Positions 24,726 to 33,100 of a stretch of 42,108 nucleotides of DNA are shown here, piece after piece. Both the position numbers and the translations under genes were made by a program. Every line of letters begins with the position of its first letter. Within the stretch, counting starts at the first letter, position 1. Origin of the DNA: Chlorobiaceae bacterium (GTDB lineage Bacteria > Bacteroidota > Chlorobiia > Chlorobiales > Chlorobiaceae); NCBI GenBank assembly GCA_013334975.1, contig JAAXWL010000009.1, positions 1 to 42,108 of the forward strand. Direction: 5' to 3'. The notes under the pieces are model-generated. The model saw only the letters and a list, made by a program, of their open reading frames with translations. It did no database searches and was not told where the DNA came from.

Positions 24726-25079
24726 TTACTGAAGTGAGGCGTTGTAGGAAACGGTGACCGATTCGGTGATCCCTCCCCTGGCTTTCCATTCGGTTTTCAC
24801 GGTCATTGTTTTTGGTGAGCAGGCTTCGACCAGATCATCGAGCATCCGGTTGGTGATGTTTTCATAGAAGATGCCCGCATTACGGAACTCCAGGAAATAG
24901 TACTTGAGAGACTTGAGTTCAATGCAGCTTTTGCCGGGTATGTAGGTGATGGTGATCGTGCCGAAGTCGGGCAGGCCTGTTTTTGGGCAGACCGAGGTGA
25001 ATTCGGGATTGACGATCTCGATGGTGTAGTCCCTGCCGGGCCAGGAGTTGTCGAAAACTTCGATGATCTTTTTGTTCAT
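24726..25079 (-). CDS. queF: NADPH-dependent 7-cyano-7-deazaguanine reductase (QueF, unimodular)
   Basis: 117 residues, the short type I QueF. It reduces preQ0 to preQ1 in queuosine synthesis. The catalytic cysteine sits in FTSVCPKTGLPDFGT (Cys31, with the partner Asp38 at the family's seven-residue distance), and the QueF motif follows as CIELKSLKYYFLEFRN with the substrate-binding glutamate. The short length and single T-fold are those of the homo-decameric enzymes. The gene is alone, divergent from the methyltransferase at 25191. No preQ1-riboswitch-like pattern was seen in the 111-bp upstream gap. Confidence 0.95.
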   Translation of the reverse strand: MNKKIIEVFDNSWPGRDYTIEIVNPEFTSVCPKTGLPDFGTITITYIPGKSCIELKSLKYYFLEFRNAGIFYENITNRMLDDLVEACSPKTMTVKTEWKARGGITESVTVSYNASLQ

Positions 25080-25190
25080 AATAATCGGCGTGAAGGGTTA
25101 TCGTTAGTGCCTTGATGCAGCAAAATAGAAAACGGAACCGATTTTCATTAAATTGGTGGCCATATTTACCTTCAGGATTTTTATTCATAC

Positions 25191-25925
25191 ATGCATTTCG
25201 ACAGATACACGGTACCGTTGCCTGCCGGTTCAGGCCCGGCAGTCGACGATGAACTGATCAGGCTTCGTGCCGAACTTGCCGCCGAATATGACCTGCGCGA
25301 GGTTGCCTACCGCTTCGGAGAGGATGAATTTATCTTTCTGAGTGTGCGCGACAGCTATGCCCTTCTTGACCGGATTTCACCCGAGGAGTTTCTGAAAGAC
25401 GAGCAGATGCCTTACTGGGCGGAGATCTGGCCGGCATCCGTGACGCTTTCCCGTGAACTCATGGTCTCAAAAGAGCTTGCCGGCAAGTCAGTGCTTGAAC
25501 TCGGGGCCGGAGTGGGCATGGCCAGCATTGCCGCTGCACGGAGCGGCGCCAGGGTGGTTTCGACCGATTACTCGACAGAGGCGCTGAAATTCGTTGCTTA
25601 CAATGCACTTCGCAATCACGTGCCGCTTGATACCTGGCGTCTGGACTGGCGTCTGGTTATGGGGAGCGAGAAGTTCGATGCTGTTATTGCTGCAGATGTG
25701 CTTTACGAAAGGGTCAATCTCTTACCCATTGTCACGGCGATCGACGCCCTGCTGACTCCCGGTGGTATAGCCTTGATTGCCGATCCGAGAAGGCGTATGG
25801 CTGAAGAGTTCATTGAACTGGTGCATGAGAACGGATTCAGGGTTTCCGAAACTCGCATGCGTGACGCCATAGCCGACCAGACGGTAGCCGTGACCATCTA
25901 CAAGCTTGAAAGGATCATGGCATGA
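25191..25925 (+). CDS. Class I SAM-dependent methyltransferase, METTL21/lysine-methyltransferase-like
   Basis: 244 residues. After a variable N-terminus it shows PYWAEIWPASVTLSREL (about 74-90), a feature of the METTL21/FAM86 and related group, then motif I SVLELGAGVGMAS (100-112), VVSTDYSTEAL, and DAVIAADVLYERV (motif IV). Family members methylate lysines of translation or chaperone proteins, or small amines; the target here is unknown. The last codons overlap the next gene by 4 bases (ATGA), so the pair is translationally coupled, and xerC is coupled in turn. Confidence 0.82.
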   Translation: MHFDRYTVPLPAGSGPAVDDELIRLRAELAAEYDLREVAYRFGEDEFIFLSVRDSYALLDRISPEEFLKDEQMPYWAEIWPASVTLSRELMVSKELAGKSVLELGAGVGMASIAAARSGARVVSTDYSTEALKFVAYNALRNHVPLDTWRLDWRLVMGSEKFDAVIAADVLYERVNLLPIVTAIDALLTPGGIALIADPRRRMAEEFIELVHENGFRVSETRMRDAIADQTVAVTIYKLERIMA

Positions 25926-26770
25926 AAAGGCTCCCTTATGAAGGGGTGGGATTATCCTTTCCGGAAGGCAAGTGGGAGTGGCATGGGGGAAGTGGAGCCA
26001 TGATCTGGCAACTGATGTTTTCAGGCAGCGAATCGGTGATGGGCATCAAGCGTTTTCCAGAGCGGCGCCAAGCGACCCTTTTTTGCCTCAATTCGGAGAC
26101 GGGTCGGGTGTTGTGCGACGATTTCGTGCTGACCGAAGCTGAGGGTTTAACCGTTCCGGCTGGCGATGGCTGGATGATCGGGCTCGAAACGACTTATGAC
26201 GGGCTTCTTTTCTGCCATACCTATCTGCCGGGCACTCCTGAACATCTGGGTATCTGGGCGGTTGATCTTCCTGGAAAGGTCATGGTCTGGAGTCGTCCCG
26301 ATCTTGTGTTCGTCGCCAATCTCGGAAAAGAGTTTCTGGTCTGCAAAATCCGGGTTTTTGCCGGATTTCCCGAACGTCAGTATCTGCTGCTCGATCCCTG
26401 CACCGGCGAGGAGATCGAGGATGGCGGCATTGAGTTGGAATGCGCCAACCGTTTGCGTCAGGAGGCAGAAAGCGAACAGGAGCGTCAAGGCATTATTCTG
26501 CCGGTCTCCTGCATGGACGAAGCAGGTTATGCCGAAAACATCGGCCATGGTGCCGGGATGGTTACGGGGCGTCACCGCATGAGATCGGAGGAATCTGGTA
26601 CTGTGGTCTGGGACTCCTTTCTCGAGATTGCTGCTGGTGAACAGATCTACTATGAGGATACCATGGCGGCTGGCCTCTCGGCCCCGACCTTCAGCAATTT
26701 TCTCATCAGGGCTGGGCGCTTGTATTATATTAAAGAGAAAGAGGTATTGATCAGCGTTTCGCTCTCATGA
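25922..26770 (+). CDS. Unknown soluble protein (possibly DUF4905-like)
   Basis: 282 residues, no signal peptide and no membrane segment. Repeated short beta-type stretches with W and G (GSGAMIWQLMFSG, ATLFCLNSETGRVLCDDF, GLLFCHTYLPGTPEHLGIWAVDL, ERQYLLLDPCTGEEI) suggest a beta-propeller-like fold. From memory it resembles a family of unknown function seen in Bacteroidetes and Chlorobi (DUF4905), but this is not checked. It overlaps both neighbours by four bases (methyltransferase upstream, xerC downstream), so the three are one translational unit. Confidence 0.7.
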   Translation: MKRLPYEGVGLSFPEGKWEWHGGSGAMIWQLMFSGSESVMGIKRFPERRQATLFCLNSETGRVLCDDFVLTEAEGLTVPAGDGWMIGLETTYDGLLFCHTYLPGTPEHLGIWAVDLPGKVMVWSRPDLVFVANLGKEFLVCKIRVFAGFPERQYLLLDPCTGEEIEDGGIELECANRLRQEAESEQERQGIILPVSCMDEAGYAENIGHGAGMVTGRHRMRSEESGTVVWDSFLEIAAGEQIYYEDTMAAGLSAPTFSNFLIRAGRLYYIKEKEVLISVSLS

Positions 26771-27777
26771 AACAAAACACATCAAGGCAAGAGTCAATCG
26801 AGGAGACGATCAGGTGTCGATGGCTGGCGTTTTTTCTGTCACATCTCGAATCTGCCCGTAACGTCTCGGACAAGACCCTTATCGCTTACAGGACGGATCT
26901 GCTTCAGTTTTTTTCTTTCCTGAAAGAATCGGGTGGTTTTGATGACCTTGCAGATATCGATCCCGATCTGGTAGTGGTGGCCGATGTAAGGCTCTTTATG
27001 GGACATCTGCTTGACAGGGGTATCGGGACGCGCTCGATTGCCCGAAAACTCGCTTCGGTAAAGAGCTTTTACAGGTATCTTGTTGAAACAGAGAGGATAG
27101 CGCAATCGCCGCTCTCTCTGGTTGTGACGCCACGGCTTGACAGGAGGGTGCCCGATTTTCTGAGTGAGGAGGAGACCGGACGGCTGTTTGAGGGATTCGG
27201 AGAGGAGCCTGCCAAGAAGCCTCTTCGGGAAATTGGAAAAAGGGCTGAAACCCAGAGGTTTGAGTGGTCGAGGGACCGGGCAGTACTCGAAGTGCTCTAT
27301 GGGTGCGGATTGCGCCTTTCGGAGGTGACCGGGCTGGAGAGCCGTGATGTCGATTTGCAGCACGGTTTTCTGAAAATTACCGGGAAAGGGCGCAAACAGC
27401 GGATTGTGCCGATTGGAGTGCCAGCCGTCGAAGCACTCAGAAATTATTTTGAAGTAAGACGAAACTTCTTTAGAATATCAGAAGAGAGGACAGGTGAATC
27501 GTCAAAGGTTTTCGTGACAACAAAAGGAAGGCAGCTTTATCCAATGCTTGTCCAGAGAATGACCAAAAGATATCTCTCCCCGGTTACCGAGTCGGCGAAG
27601 AAAAACCCCCATATTCTACGCCACAGCTTTGCTACTCACATGCTCAACGGTGGTGCCGATCTGAAAAGCGTCAGCGAAATACTTGGGCACAGCAGCCTGA
27701 CGACTACCGAACTTTATACCCATGTAACTTACAACAGACTCAGGGAGGTCTACCAGAAAGCTCATCCACGAGCCTGA
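26767..27777 (+). CDS. xerC: Tyrosine recombinase XerC/XerD-type
   Basis: 336 residues. An N-terminal SAM-like DNA-binding domain (FLSHLESARNVSDKTLIAYRTDL, seen in parts) is followed by the catalytic domain with the full set of active-site residues: Arg183 (GCGLRLSEV), Lys207 (TGKGRKQRI), His282 and Arg285 (HILRHSFATHM), His308 (LGHSSL) and the nucleophile Tyr317 (TELYTHV). It resembles Xer proteins that resolve chromosome dimers at dif, and no phage or integron context is visible. It is slightly longer than usual because of an insert of about 25 residues near 145-170 (GFGEEPAKKPLREIGKRAET in part). The start overlaps the previous stop by ATGA. Confidence 0.9.
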   Translation: MKQNTSRQESIEETIRCRWLAFFLSHLESARNVSDKTLIAYRTDLLQFFSFLKESGGFDDLADIDPDLVVVADVRLFMGHLLDRGIGTRSIARKLASVKSFYRYLVETERIAQSPLSLVVTPRLDRRVPDFLSEEETGRLFEGFGEEPAKKPLREIGKRAETQRFEWSRDRAVLEVLYGCGLRLSEVTGLESRDVDLQHGFLKITGKGRKQRIVPIGVPAVEALRNYFEVRRNFFRISEERTGESSKVFVTTKGRQLYPMLVQRMTKRYLSPVTESAKKNPHILRHSFATHMLNGGADLKSVSEILGHSSLTTTELYTHVTYNRLREVYQKAHPRA

Positions 27778-27866
27778 GGTTCAACGACCCGGAAAAAAGC
27801 ACATGCAGAGATTCGATGTCGGTTCTGTTCTTTCGAAGCACTTCAATTCTTTCAATGGAGGCAGGT

Positions 27867-28193
27867 ATGACAAATTCAGCTACAAGCAATGCGGTCACCG
27901 TCAAGGTCACCCTTCGTCATTCCAACAATCATGGCAGCATAGAGGAGTATGCGAGGGATGCAGTTTCGACTCTTCTCAAGTTTTATACAGGACCGCTCAG
28001 CAGTCATGTTATTCTCGATCACCAGAATAACGATTTCGAACAGAACAAGCTGGCTGAAATCACCATTCATGTTCCACAGCACGATTTTGTCGCTCGCGAG
28101 TCGGCGGTAACCTATGAGCAGGCAATTGAAAAATGCATCGATTCCTTGTCGAGACAATTGAAGAAAATGAAGGAGAAACAGCGGAACATCTGA
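27867..28193 (+). CDS. hpf: Short ribosome hibernation promoting factor (HPF/YfiA family)
   Basis: 108 residues from the ATG at 27867, which has GGAGG five bases upstream; more distal in-frame starts (27816) were rejected. The protein has the beta-alpha-beta-beta-beta-alpha pattern of the family: VTVKVTLRHSNN, EEYARDAVSTLLKFY, HVILDH, LAEITIHVP, TYEQAIEKCIDSLSRQLKKMKEK. It lacks the C-terminal dimerisation domain of long HPF. Such factors bind the 30S decoding site and inactivate ribosomes in starvation. Its position just before hprK recalls the hpf - ptsN - hprK order of proteobacteria, here without PTS genes. Confidence 0.88.
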   Translation: MTNSATSNAVTVKVTLRHSNNHGSIEEYARDAVSTLLKFYTGPLSSHVILDHQNNDFEQNKLAEITIHVPQHDFVARESAVTYEQAIEKCIDSLSRQLKKMKEKQRNI

Positions 28194-28199
28194 AATCAT

Positions 28200-28236
28200 C
28201 CGGACAGACAGGGTCAGCATGCTGACCCTGTTCCGG
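28200..28236. promoter_or_regulatory. Perfect palindrome between hpf and hprK
   Basis: CAGGGTCAGCA at 28209-28219 is followed directly by its exact reverse complement (28220-28230). Outer CCGGA/TCCGG arms (28200-28204 and 28232-28236) can extend the stem. It sits 35 bases before the hprK start and has no T-run, so it may be an mRNA processing or stability hairpin, an attenuator, or an operator. Confidence 0.65.
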
Positions 28237-28270
28237 TATTGAGCATTTTGAAAACCATGATTTTCCGAAC

Positions 28271-29302
28271 ATGAATTTTGAGCAGAAGGGACTCAGGAAG
28301 CGATCGATCACGGTCGCCAGTTTTTTTGAGAACATCGTCAAGAAGTTCGATATCCGGCTCCGGCGCCTCAACGAGGTCGACGAGCAGAAACGGCGCATCC
28401 ATGAACGTGACCTTCATCGTCCGGGGCTTGCCATAGCAGGATTCACCAATCTGTTCACCTACAAAAGAGTTCAGATTATCGGCAATACCGAGTCGCGATT
28501 TCTGAACCATCTTTCTGTCGAAAACCGAAACTCAGCATTTGAAAATTTTGTCAAGTTCCGTATCCCGTGCATTATCCTGACCAATAACAACAAGCTCGAT
28601 CAGGTGCTGCTTGATATGGCGACCGCCGCTGGTATTCCGGTGTTTGCCACCAGATGTTCATCGACGAAGGCGATCTATCTTATCACCGATTTTCTCGATG
28701 AGCAGTTCTCGCAATACCAGCAGTATCATGGTTCGATGGTCGATGTGTACGGTGTTGGCGTTCTTCTGACCGGGAAGAGTGGTCTCGGCAAGTCGGAGGT
28801 GGCGCTCGACCTGGTTGAAAGGGGGCACGGCCTGGTAGCCGATGACGTCGTGGTGATCAAACGCCGTGGTGAGACCAACGCTCTGGTCGCCTCGCGGAAC
28901 AACATCATCGACCATTTCATGGAAATACGCGGTCTTGGAGTCGTTGATGTACGTGCAACGTTTGGCATCAGGGCGATTCGTGACAAAAAGGTGGTGCAGG
29001 TAGTCGTCGAGCTGCTCGAATGGAGCAGGGAGGCCGAGTACGAACGGCTTGGACTCGATCAGAAGACCGTCAAGGTGCTTGGTGTGGATCTTCCGCTGGT
29101 GCAGCTTCCGATTTTTCCCGGCAAGAATATCACTGTTATCATCGAGGTGGTTGCTCTGAATTTCCTGCTGAAGCGTTATGCCGGCTACGTGGCCGCCGAA
29201 GCGCTGACGGAAAGGATACGAACCGTAATCAACAAGGATCGCGGCGAAAAGGCTGACGACTCATCCATTATTCCCGAATATCAAAATGATGAAATCGAAT
29301 AA
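28271..29302 (+). CDS. hprK: HPr kinase/phosphorylase
   Basis: 343 residues. The N-terminal domain (to about 155) is typical, with the family pieces GLAIAGFTNLFTYKRVQIIGNTE seen in parts. The C-terminal kinase domain has the P-loop TGKSGLGKSE (167-176), LVERGHGLVADDVV with the catalytic His/Asp region, and the HprK signature MEIRGLGVVDVRATFGI. The enzyme phosphorylates a serine of HPr or a related protein and can reverse it. In green sulfur bacteria it cannot serve sugar uptake by a complete PTS, so a regulatory role is likely. The last 17 bases overlap the start of the binding-lipoprotein gene. Confidence 0.95.
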   Translation: MNFEQKGLRKRSITVASFFENIVKKFDIRLRRLNEVDEQKRRIHERDLHRPGLAIAGFTNLFTYKRVQIIGNTESRFLNHLSVENRNSAFENFVKFRIPCIILTNNNKLDQVLLDMATAAGIPVFATRCSSTKAIYLITDFLDEQFSQYQQYHGSMVDVYGVGVLLTGKSGLGKSEVALDLVERGHGLVADDVVVIKRRGETNALVASRNNIIDHFMEIRGLGVVDVRATFGIRAIRDKKVVQVVVELLEWSREAEYERLGLDQKTVKVLGVDLPLVQLPIFPGKNITVIIEVVALNFLLKRYAGYVAAEALTERIRTVINKDRGEKADDSSIIPEYQNDEIE

Positions 29303-31064
29303 ATCGGTTCTTCCGTTGTTTTCCATGCTGCTGCTTGCCGTGGCAATTTTGGTGACGGGGTGTTCGAATCCCGGAAACAGGAGCTCCGGCGCACTGACGG
29401 CAGCTGCAAGGGACTCCTCTCTTGTCATTGGTATGCTCGGTGATGCCGATTACCTCAATCCGGTTATCGGAGCATCCCTGACTTCAAGCGAGATCACCGG
29501 TCTGATCTATCCATCGCTTCTCCAGGGTGAGTTCGACACCAGAACCGGCCTGTTGAATTATCTTGCTCTCGAAAAGCGGTTGCGTTCCTCTTCAGGCAAT
29601 GCTGATGAAAAGTCACCCAAGGCTGCTCTGGCAAGAAGCTGGAGTATCTCGCCCGATCATCGTTCGATCACCTATACTCTCAGGAGCGATGCCCGGTGGG
29701 CGGATGGCCGACCGGTTGTTTCACGCGATTTCAGCTTCGCCTACCGGCTTTACGGAAACCCGGTGATCGCCAGTCCGCGTCAGCAGTACCTTGCGGAGCT
29801 TGTCGGAGCGGACAAGGGTGCGGTTGACTTCGACAAGGCGATCGAGACACCGAACGATACTACGCTGGTGTTCAGGTTTTTCAAGCCTGTTCCGGAACAT
29901 CTCGCCCTGTTTCATACCTCGCTGACGCCGTTGCCGGAACATCTCTGGAAAAACGTCAAGCCGGAAGCATTCCGTGAGTCGAAACTGAACCAGCAGCCTG
30001 TTGGCGCAGGCCCCTATCGCCTCGGTTCATGGAACAAGCAGCAGGAGGTGGTTCTCTCGTCAAGCGCTTCCTGTAATCTTCCCAAGCCGGGTAACATCCG
30101 GCGCATTATCTTCAGGGTGATTCCTGACTATACTGTAAGGCTGGCCCAGCTTCAGACCGGTGCGCTCGATCTGGTCGAGAATGTCAAGCCGGAGGATTTC
30201 AAGGCTGTACGGAAAGCCAATCCCGACGTCGATATCAGAACGGTTGGGCTGAGGGTCTATGACTACGTTGGATGGATGAATATCGATGGCGAGCATTACA
30301 ACAAGACAGGCAAGATTCGTCCTCATCCGCTTTTTGGTGATCCGTCCGTCAGGCGTGCCCTGACCTGCGCCATAGACCGCCAGGCCATCGTCGATGGCTA
30401 TCTTGGCGAGTACGGAGTGCTGTGTAAAACCGATATTTCACCGTCACTCAAGTGGGCTTACGACGAGACGATCAAGCCCTGGGCTTTCGATACGGCACTT
30501 GCCGTGAAGTTGCTTGAAGCGGCGGGGTGGTTCCCCGGTCCTGATGGCATCAGGCAGAAGAACGGACGCCGTTTCAGTTTTGTTCTTTACACCAATGCCG
30601 GTAACGCTCGCAGGAACTATGCCTGCGTGATCATCCAGCAGAACCTGAAGGAGATCGGTATCGACTGCAAGATCGAGCTGCAGGAGTCTAACGTTTTCTT
30701 CCAGAACCTGCAGGAACGCAAGCTCGATGCCTGGATGGCTGGCTGGTCGATAGGCCTGGAGATTGATCCGCTCGATGTCTGGGGCTCGGATCTCCGGAAG
30801 AGCCGTTTCAATTTCCCCGGTTATATCAATCCGAAGATCGACAGGCTCTGCGAGCTTGCCAAGAATAAAATGCGTCCAGAGGATGCCCGTTCTTACTGGA
30901 TCGAATACCAGCATATCCTGCATCAGGATCAGCCGATCACATTCCTGTACTGGATCAGGGAGACGCAGGGATTCAATAAACGTATCCAGGGGGCAAAACT
31001 CAACATTTCCGGAACCTTCTATAATATCGATGACTGGACGCTGAAACCGTCCGTGGTGCATTAA
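29286..31064 (+). CDS. Peptide/nickel-type ABC transporter solute-binding lipoprotein
   Basis: 592 residues. The N-terminus is a lipoprotein signal: hydrophobic segment PLFSMLLLAVAILVTGC with the acylated Cys26. The mature part is a family 5 extracellular solute-binding protein (DppA/OppA type): VIGMLGDADYLNPV, WSISPDHRSITYTLRSDARW, ADGRPVVSRDFSFAYRLYG, VGAGPYRLGSW, SVRRALTCAIDRQAIVDGYL, and DAWMAGWS near the C-terminus. It binds oligopeptides or similar ligands in the periplasm. Two adjacent ATGs (29286 and 29289) are possible starts. It overlaps hprK by 17 bases and is followed at once by one permease gene. Confidence 0.88.
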   Translation: MMKSNKSVLPLFSMLLLAVAILVTGCSNPGNRSSGALTAAARDSSLVIGMLGDADYLNPVIGASLTSSEITGLIYPSLLQGEFDTRTGLLNYLALEKRLRSSSGNADEKSPKAALARSWSISPDHRSITYTLRSDARWADGRPVVSRDFSFAYRLYGNPVIASPRQQYLAELVGADKGAVDFDKAIETPNDTTLVFRFFKPVPEHLALFHTSLTPLPEHLWKNVKPEAFRESKLNQQPVGAGPYRLGSWNKQQEVVLSSSASCNLPKPGNIRRIIFRVIPDYTVRLAQLQTGALDLVENVKPEDFKAVRKANPDVDIRTVGLRVYDYVGWMNIDGEHYNKTGKIRPHPLFGDPSVRRALTCAIDRQAIVDGYLGEYGVLCKTDISPSLKWAYDETIKPWAFDTALAVKLLEAAGWFPGPDGIRQKNGRRFSFVLYTNAGNARRNYACVIIQQNLKEIGIDCKIELQESNVFFQNLQERKLDAWMAGWSIGLEIDPLDVWGSDLRKSRFNFPGYINPKIDRLCELAKNKMRPEDARSYWIEYQHILHQDQPITFLYWIRETQGFNKRIQGAKLNISGTFYNIDDWTLKPSVVH

Positions 31065-31068
31065 CGAC

Positions 31069-32034
31069 ATGTTCAGGTATATTATCAAACGACTGCTGAT
31101 TGCTGTGCCGCTGGTCTTCGGGGTTCTGACCCTGACCTTTTTTATCATAAGGCTGGCTCCCGGTGATCCTGCGGCATTTTTCATCCAGCCAGGCATCAGT
31201 CCCAATGTCGCAGAGCAGCTTCGCCAACAGTACGGGCTGAACGATCCACTGCCGGTTCAATATGTCAAATGGCTTGGCAACGTGATACATGGTGATTTCG
31301 GGCGTAGCTTCAGCCGCGCCCAGCAACCGGTGTTCGATGTCATTGCCGAGGCCCTGCCGGTGACGATGACCATCGCGGTGCTGACGCTTGTTGCCAACTT
31401 TGTGTTCGGAATTGTGATTGGGGTCATTTCAGCCGTCAGGCAGAACAGTTTCCTTGACCGGTTTCTGACGGTGACAGGGCTTTTTTTCTATTCGATGCCG
31501 GAGTTCTGGTTTGCTCTGATGATGATCATTCTTTTTGCTTTGCGTTTCCCTCTGTTTCCTGTCTCCGGTCTCAACGAGGTGGGGGCGGAAAGCTTTGGAA
31601 CGTTTGGCTTTGTCATGGACAGGATATGGCATCTGGCGTTGCCGGTTACGGTACTCAGCATCAATGGAGCTGCCGGTATTGCGCGATATGTGCGGGGAAG
31701 TATGCTCGAAGTGATCCGTCAGGACTATATCCGAACCGCAAGGGCCAAGGGTCTTTCGGAGCGCACGGTGATCCTGAAGCATGCCTTGCGCAATGCATTG
31801 TTGCCTGTGGTGACGTTGATGGGCAGTTCGCTGCCTTTTATTTTCAGCGGTGCTCTTTTTATCGAGGTGATTTTCGCTTTTCCGGGGATGGGCAGGGTGA
31901 CCGTCGAGGCGATTTTCGCCCGCGATTATCCCTTGATTATCGCCGATACTTTTGTTTCCGGTGTCATGATCGTGCTGGGCAATCTCATGTCAGATGTGCT
32001 CTATGCCGTGGTTGATCCGAGGATCAAAATATAG
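31069..32034 (+). CDS. DppB/OppB-type ABC transporter permease
   Basis: 321 residues. The N-terminus MFRYIIKRLLIAVPLVFGV and RLAPGDPAAFF are classic for the B-type permease of peptide transporters. Six membrane helices follow, and the EAA loop that docks the ATPase reads RTARAKGLSERTVILKHAL. The start is four bases after the binding-protein stop. A full transporter also needs a C-type permease and two ATPases; none is present, since the next gene is ruvB. The missing parts must be encoded elsewhere, or the system is incomplete. Confidence 0.9.
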   Translation: MFRYIIKRLLIAVPLVFGVLTLTFFIIRLAPGDPAAFFIQPGISPNVAEQLRQQYGLNDPLPVQYVKWLGNVIHGDFGRSFSRAQQPVFDVIAEALPVTMTIAVLTLVANFVFGIVIGVISAVRQNSFLDRFLTVTGLFFYSMPEFWFALMMIILFALRFPLFPVSGLNEVGAESFGTFGFVMDRIWHLALPVTVLSINGAAGIARYVRGSMLEVIRQDYIRTARAKGLSERTVILKHALRNALLPVVTLMGSSLPFIFSGALFIEVIFAFPGMGRVTVEAIFARDYPLIIADTFVSGVMIVLGNLMSDVLYAVVDPRIKI

Positions 32035-32059
32035 CATGAACCAGTAAACCGTCATCCGA

Positions 32060-33100
32060 GTGAGGATTGAATCGCTGAATACGGCTCCTGACCCTTCGGA
32101 AGTGCGGTTCGAAGAGAAGATACGTCCGCAGAGCATGGGAGATTTTGCCGGTCAGAAAAAACTGACCGACAACCTCGGTGTGTTTATCGCTGCGGCCCGC
32201 AAACGGGGCGATGCTCTCGATCATGTACTGCTTTCAGGGCCTCCCGGTCTTGGCAAGACAACCCTCGCCCATATTATTGCTGCCGAAATGGGCGGCGGGA
32301 TAAAAATCACTTCAGGGCCGCTGATCGACAAGGCGGGTAACCTGGCCGGTCTGTTGACCAGTCTCAGAAAAGGCGATATCCTCTTTATCGATGAAATCCA
32401 CCGGCTTGCACCTGCTGTGGAGGAGTATCTCTACTCGGCTATGGAAGATTACCGTATCGACATTCTGCTCGACAGTGGGCCGGCGTCGAGGGCTGTCCAG
32501 CTCAAGCTTGAACCCTTCACGCTGGTTGGCGCCACGACCAGGGCCGGATTGCTGACCTCGCCCCTGCGGGCCCGGTTCGGCATCAACAACCGTCTGGACT
32601 ACTACACCCCCGAACTTTTGCAGGGCATCATCGTCAGGGCGGCGGGAATCCTGAATATCGGTGTCGATACCGATGCGGCCATGGAGATTGCCCGGCGTTC
32701 ACGGGGCACACCGCGAATTGCCAACCGTCTTCTGAGACGGGCCCGTGATTTTGCCCAGGTGGCCAATGAAACTTCCATTTCACTTACCATGGCTAAACGA
32801 ACCCTTGAATCACTTGAAATTGACGAGGGGGGGCTGGACGACATGGACAAGAAGATTCTCGAAGCGATCGTCCGGAAATTCAATGGCGGTCCGGTTGGCG
32901 TAGCTTCGCTGGCCGTTTCGGTCGGTGAAGAGCAGGATACGATCGAGGAGGTCCATGAGCCCTATCTGATACAGGTAGGCTATCTGGCCAGGACACCTCG
33001 GGGACGGGTGGCAACCAGGCTCGCCATGGCGAGGTTCTCCGATCAGGGATTGTCGGGCCACGGGCCGCTTTTCGAACCGGTGGAAGGCCATGAAGCGTAA
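32060..33100 (+). CDS. ruvB: Holliday junction branch-migration helicase RuvB
   Basis: 346 residues with a GTG start at 32060. The AAA+ core has Walker [14 protein letters not shown] (from Gly60), Walker [11 protein letters not shown], sensor 1 [11 protein letters not shown], arginine finger region PLRARFG, and sensor 2 [12 protein letters not shown]. The C-terminal winged helix includes [40 protein letters not shown], seen in parts. RuvB drives branch migration with RuvA, which is not nearby. Its end overlaps the next gene by 11 bases. Confidence 0.97.
   Translation: MRIESLNTAPDPSEVRFEEKIRPQSMGDFAGQKKLTDNLGVFIAAARKRGDALDHVLLSGPPGLGKTTLAHIIAAEMGGGIKITSGPLIDKAGNLAGLLTSLRKGDILFIDEIHRLAPAVEEYLYSAMEDYRIDILLDSGPASRAVQLKLEPFTLVGATTRAGLLTSPLRARFGINNRLDYYTPELLQGIIVRAAGILNIGVDTDAAMEIARRSRGTPRIANRLLRRARDFAQVANETSISLTMAKRTLESLEIDEGGLDDMDKKILEAIVRKFNGGPVGVASLAVSVGEEQDTIEEVHEPYLIQVGYLARTPRGRVATRLAMARFSDQGLSGHGPLFEPVEGHEA

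Noticed and set aside
25080-25190. preQ1 riboswitch before queF
   Set aside because: The 111-bp gap lacks the C-rich loop and A-rich tail arrangement of preQ1 aptamers on the minus strand.
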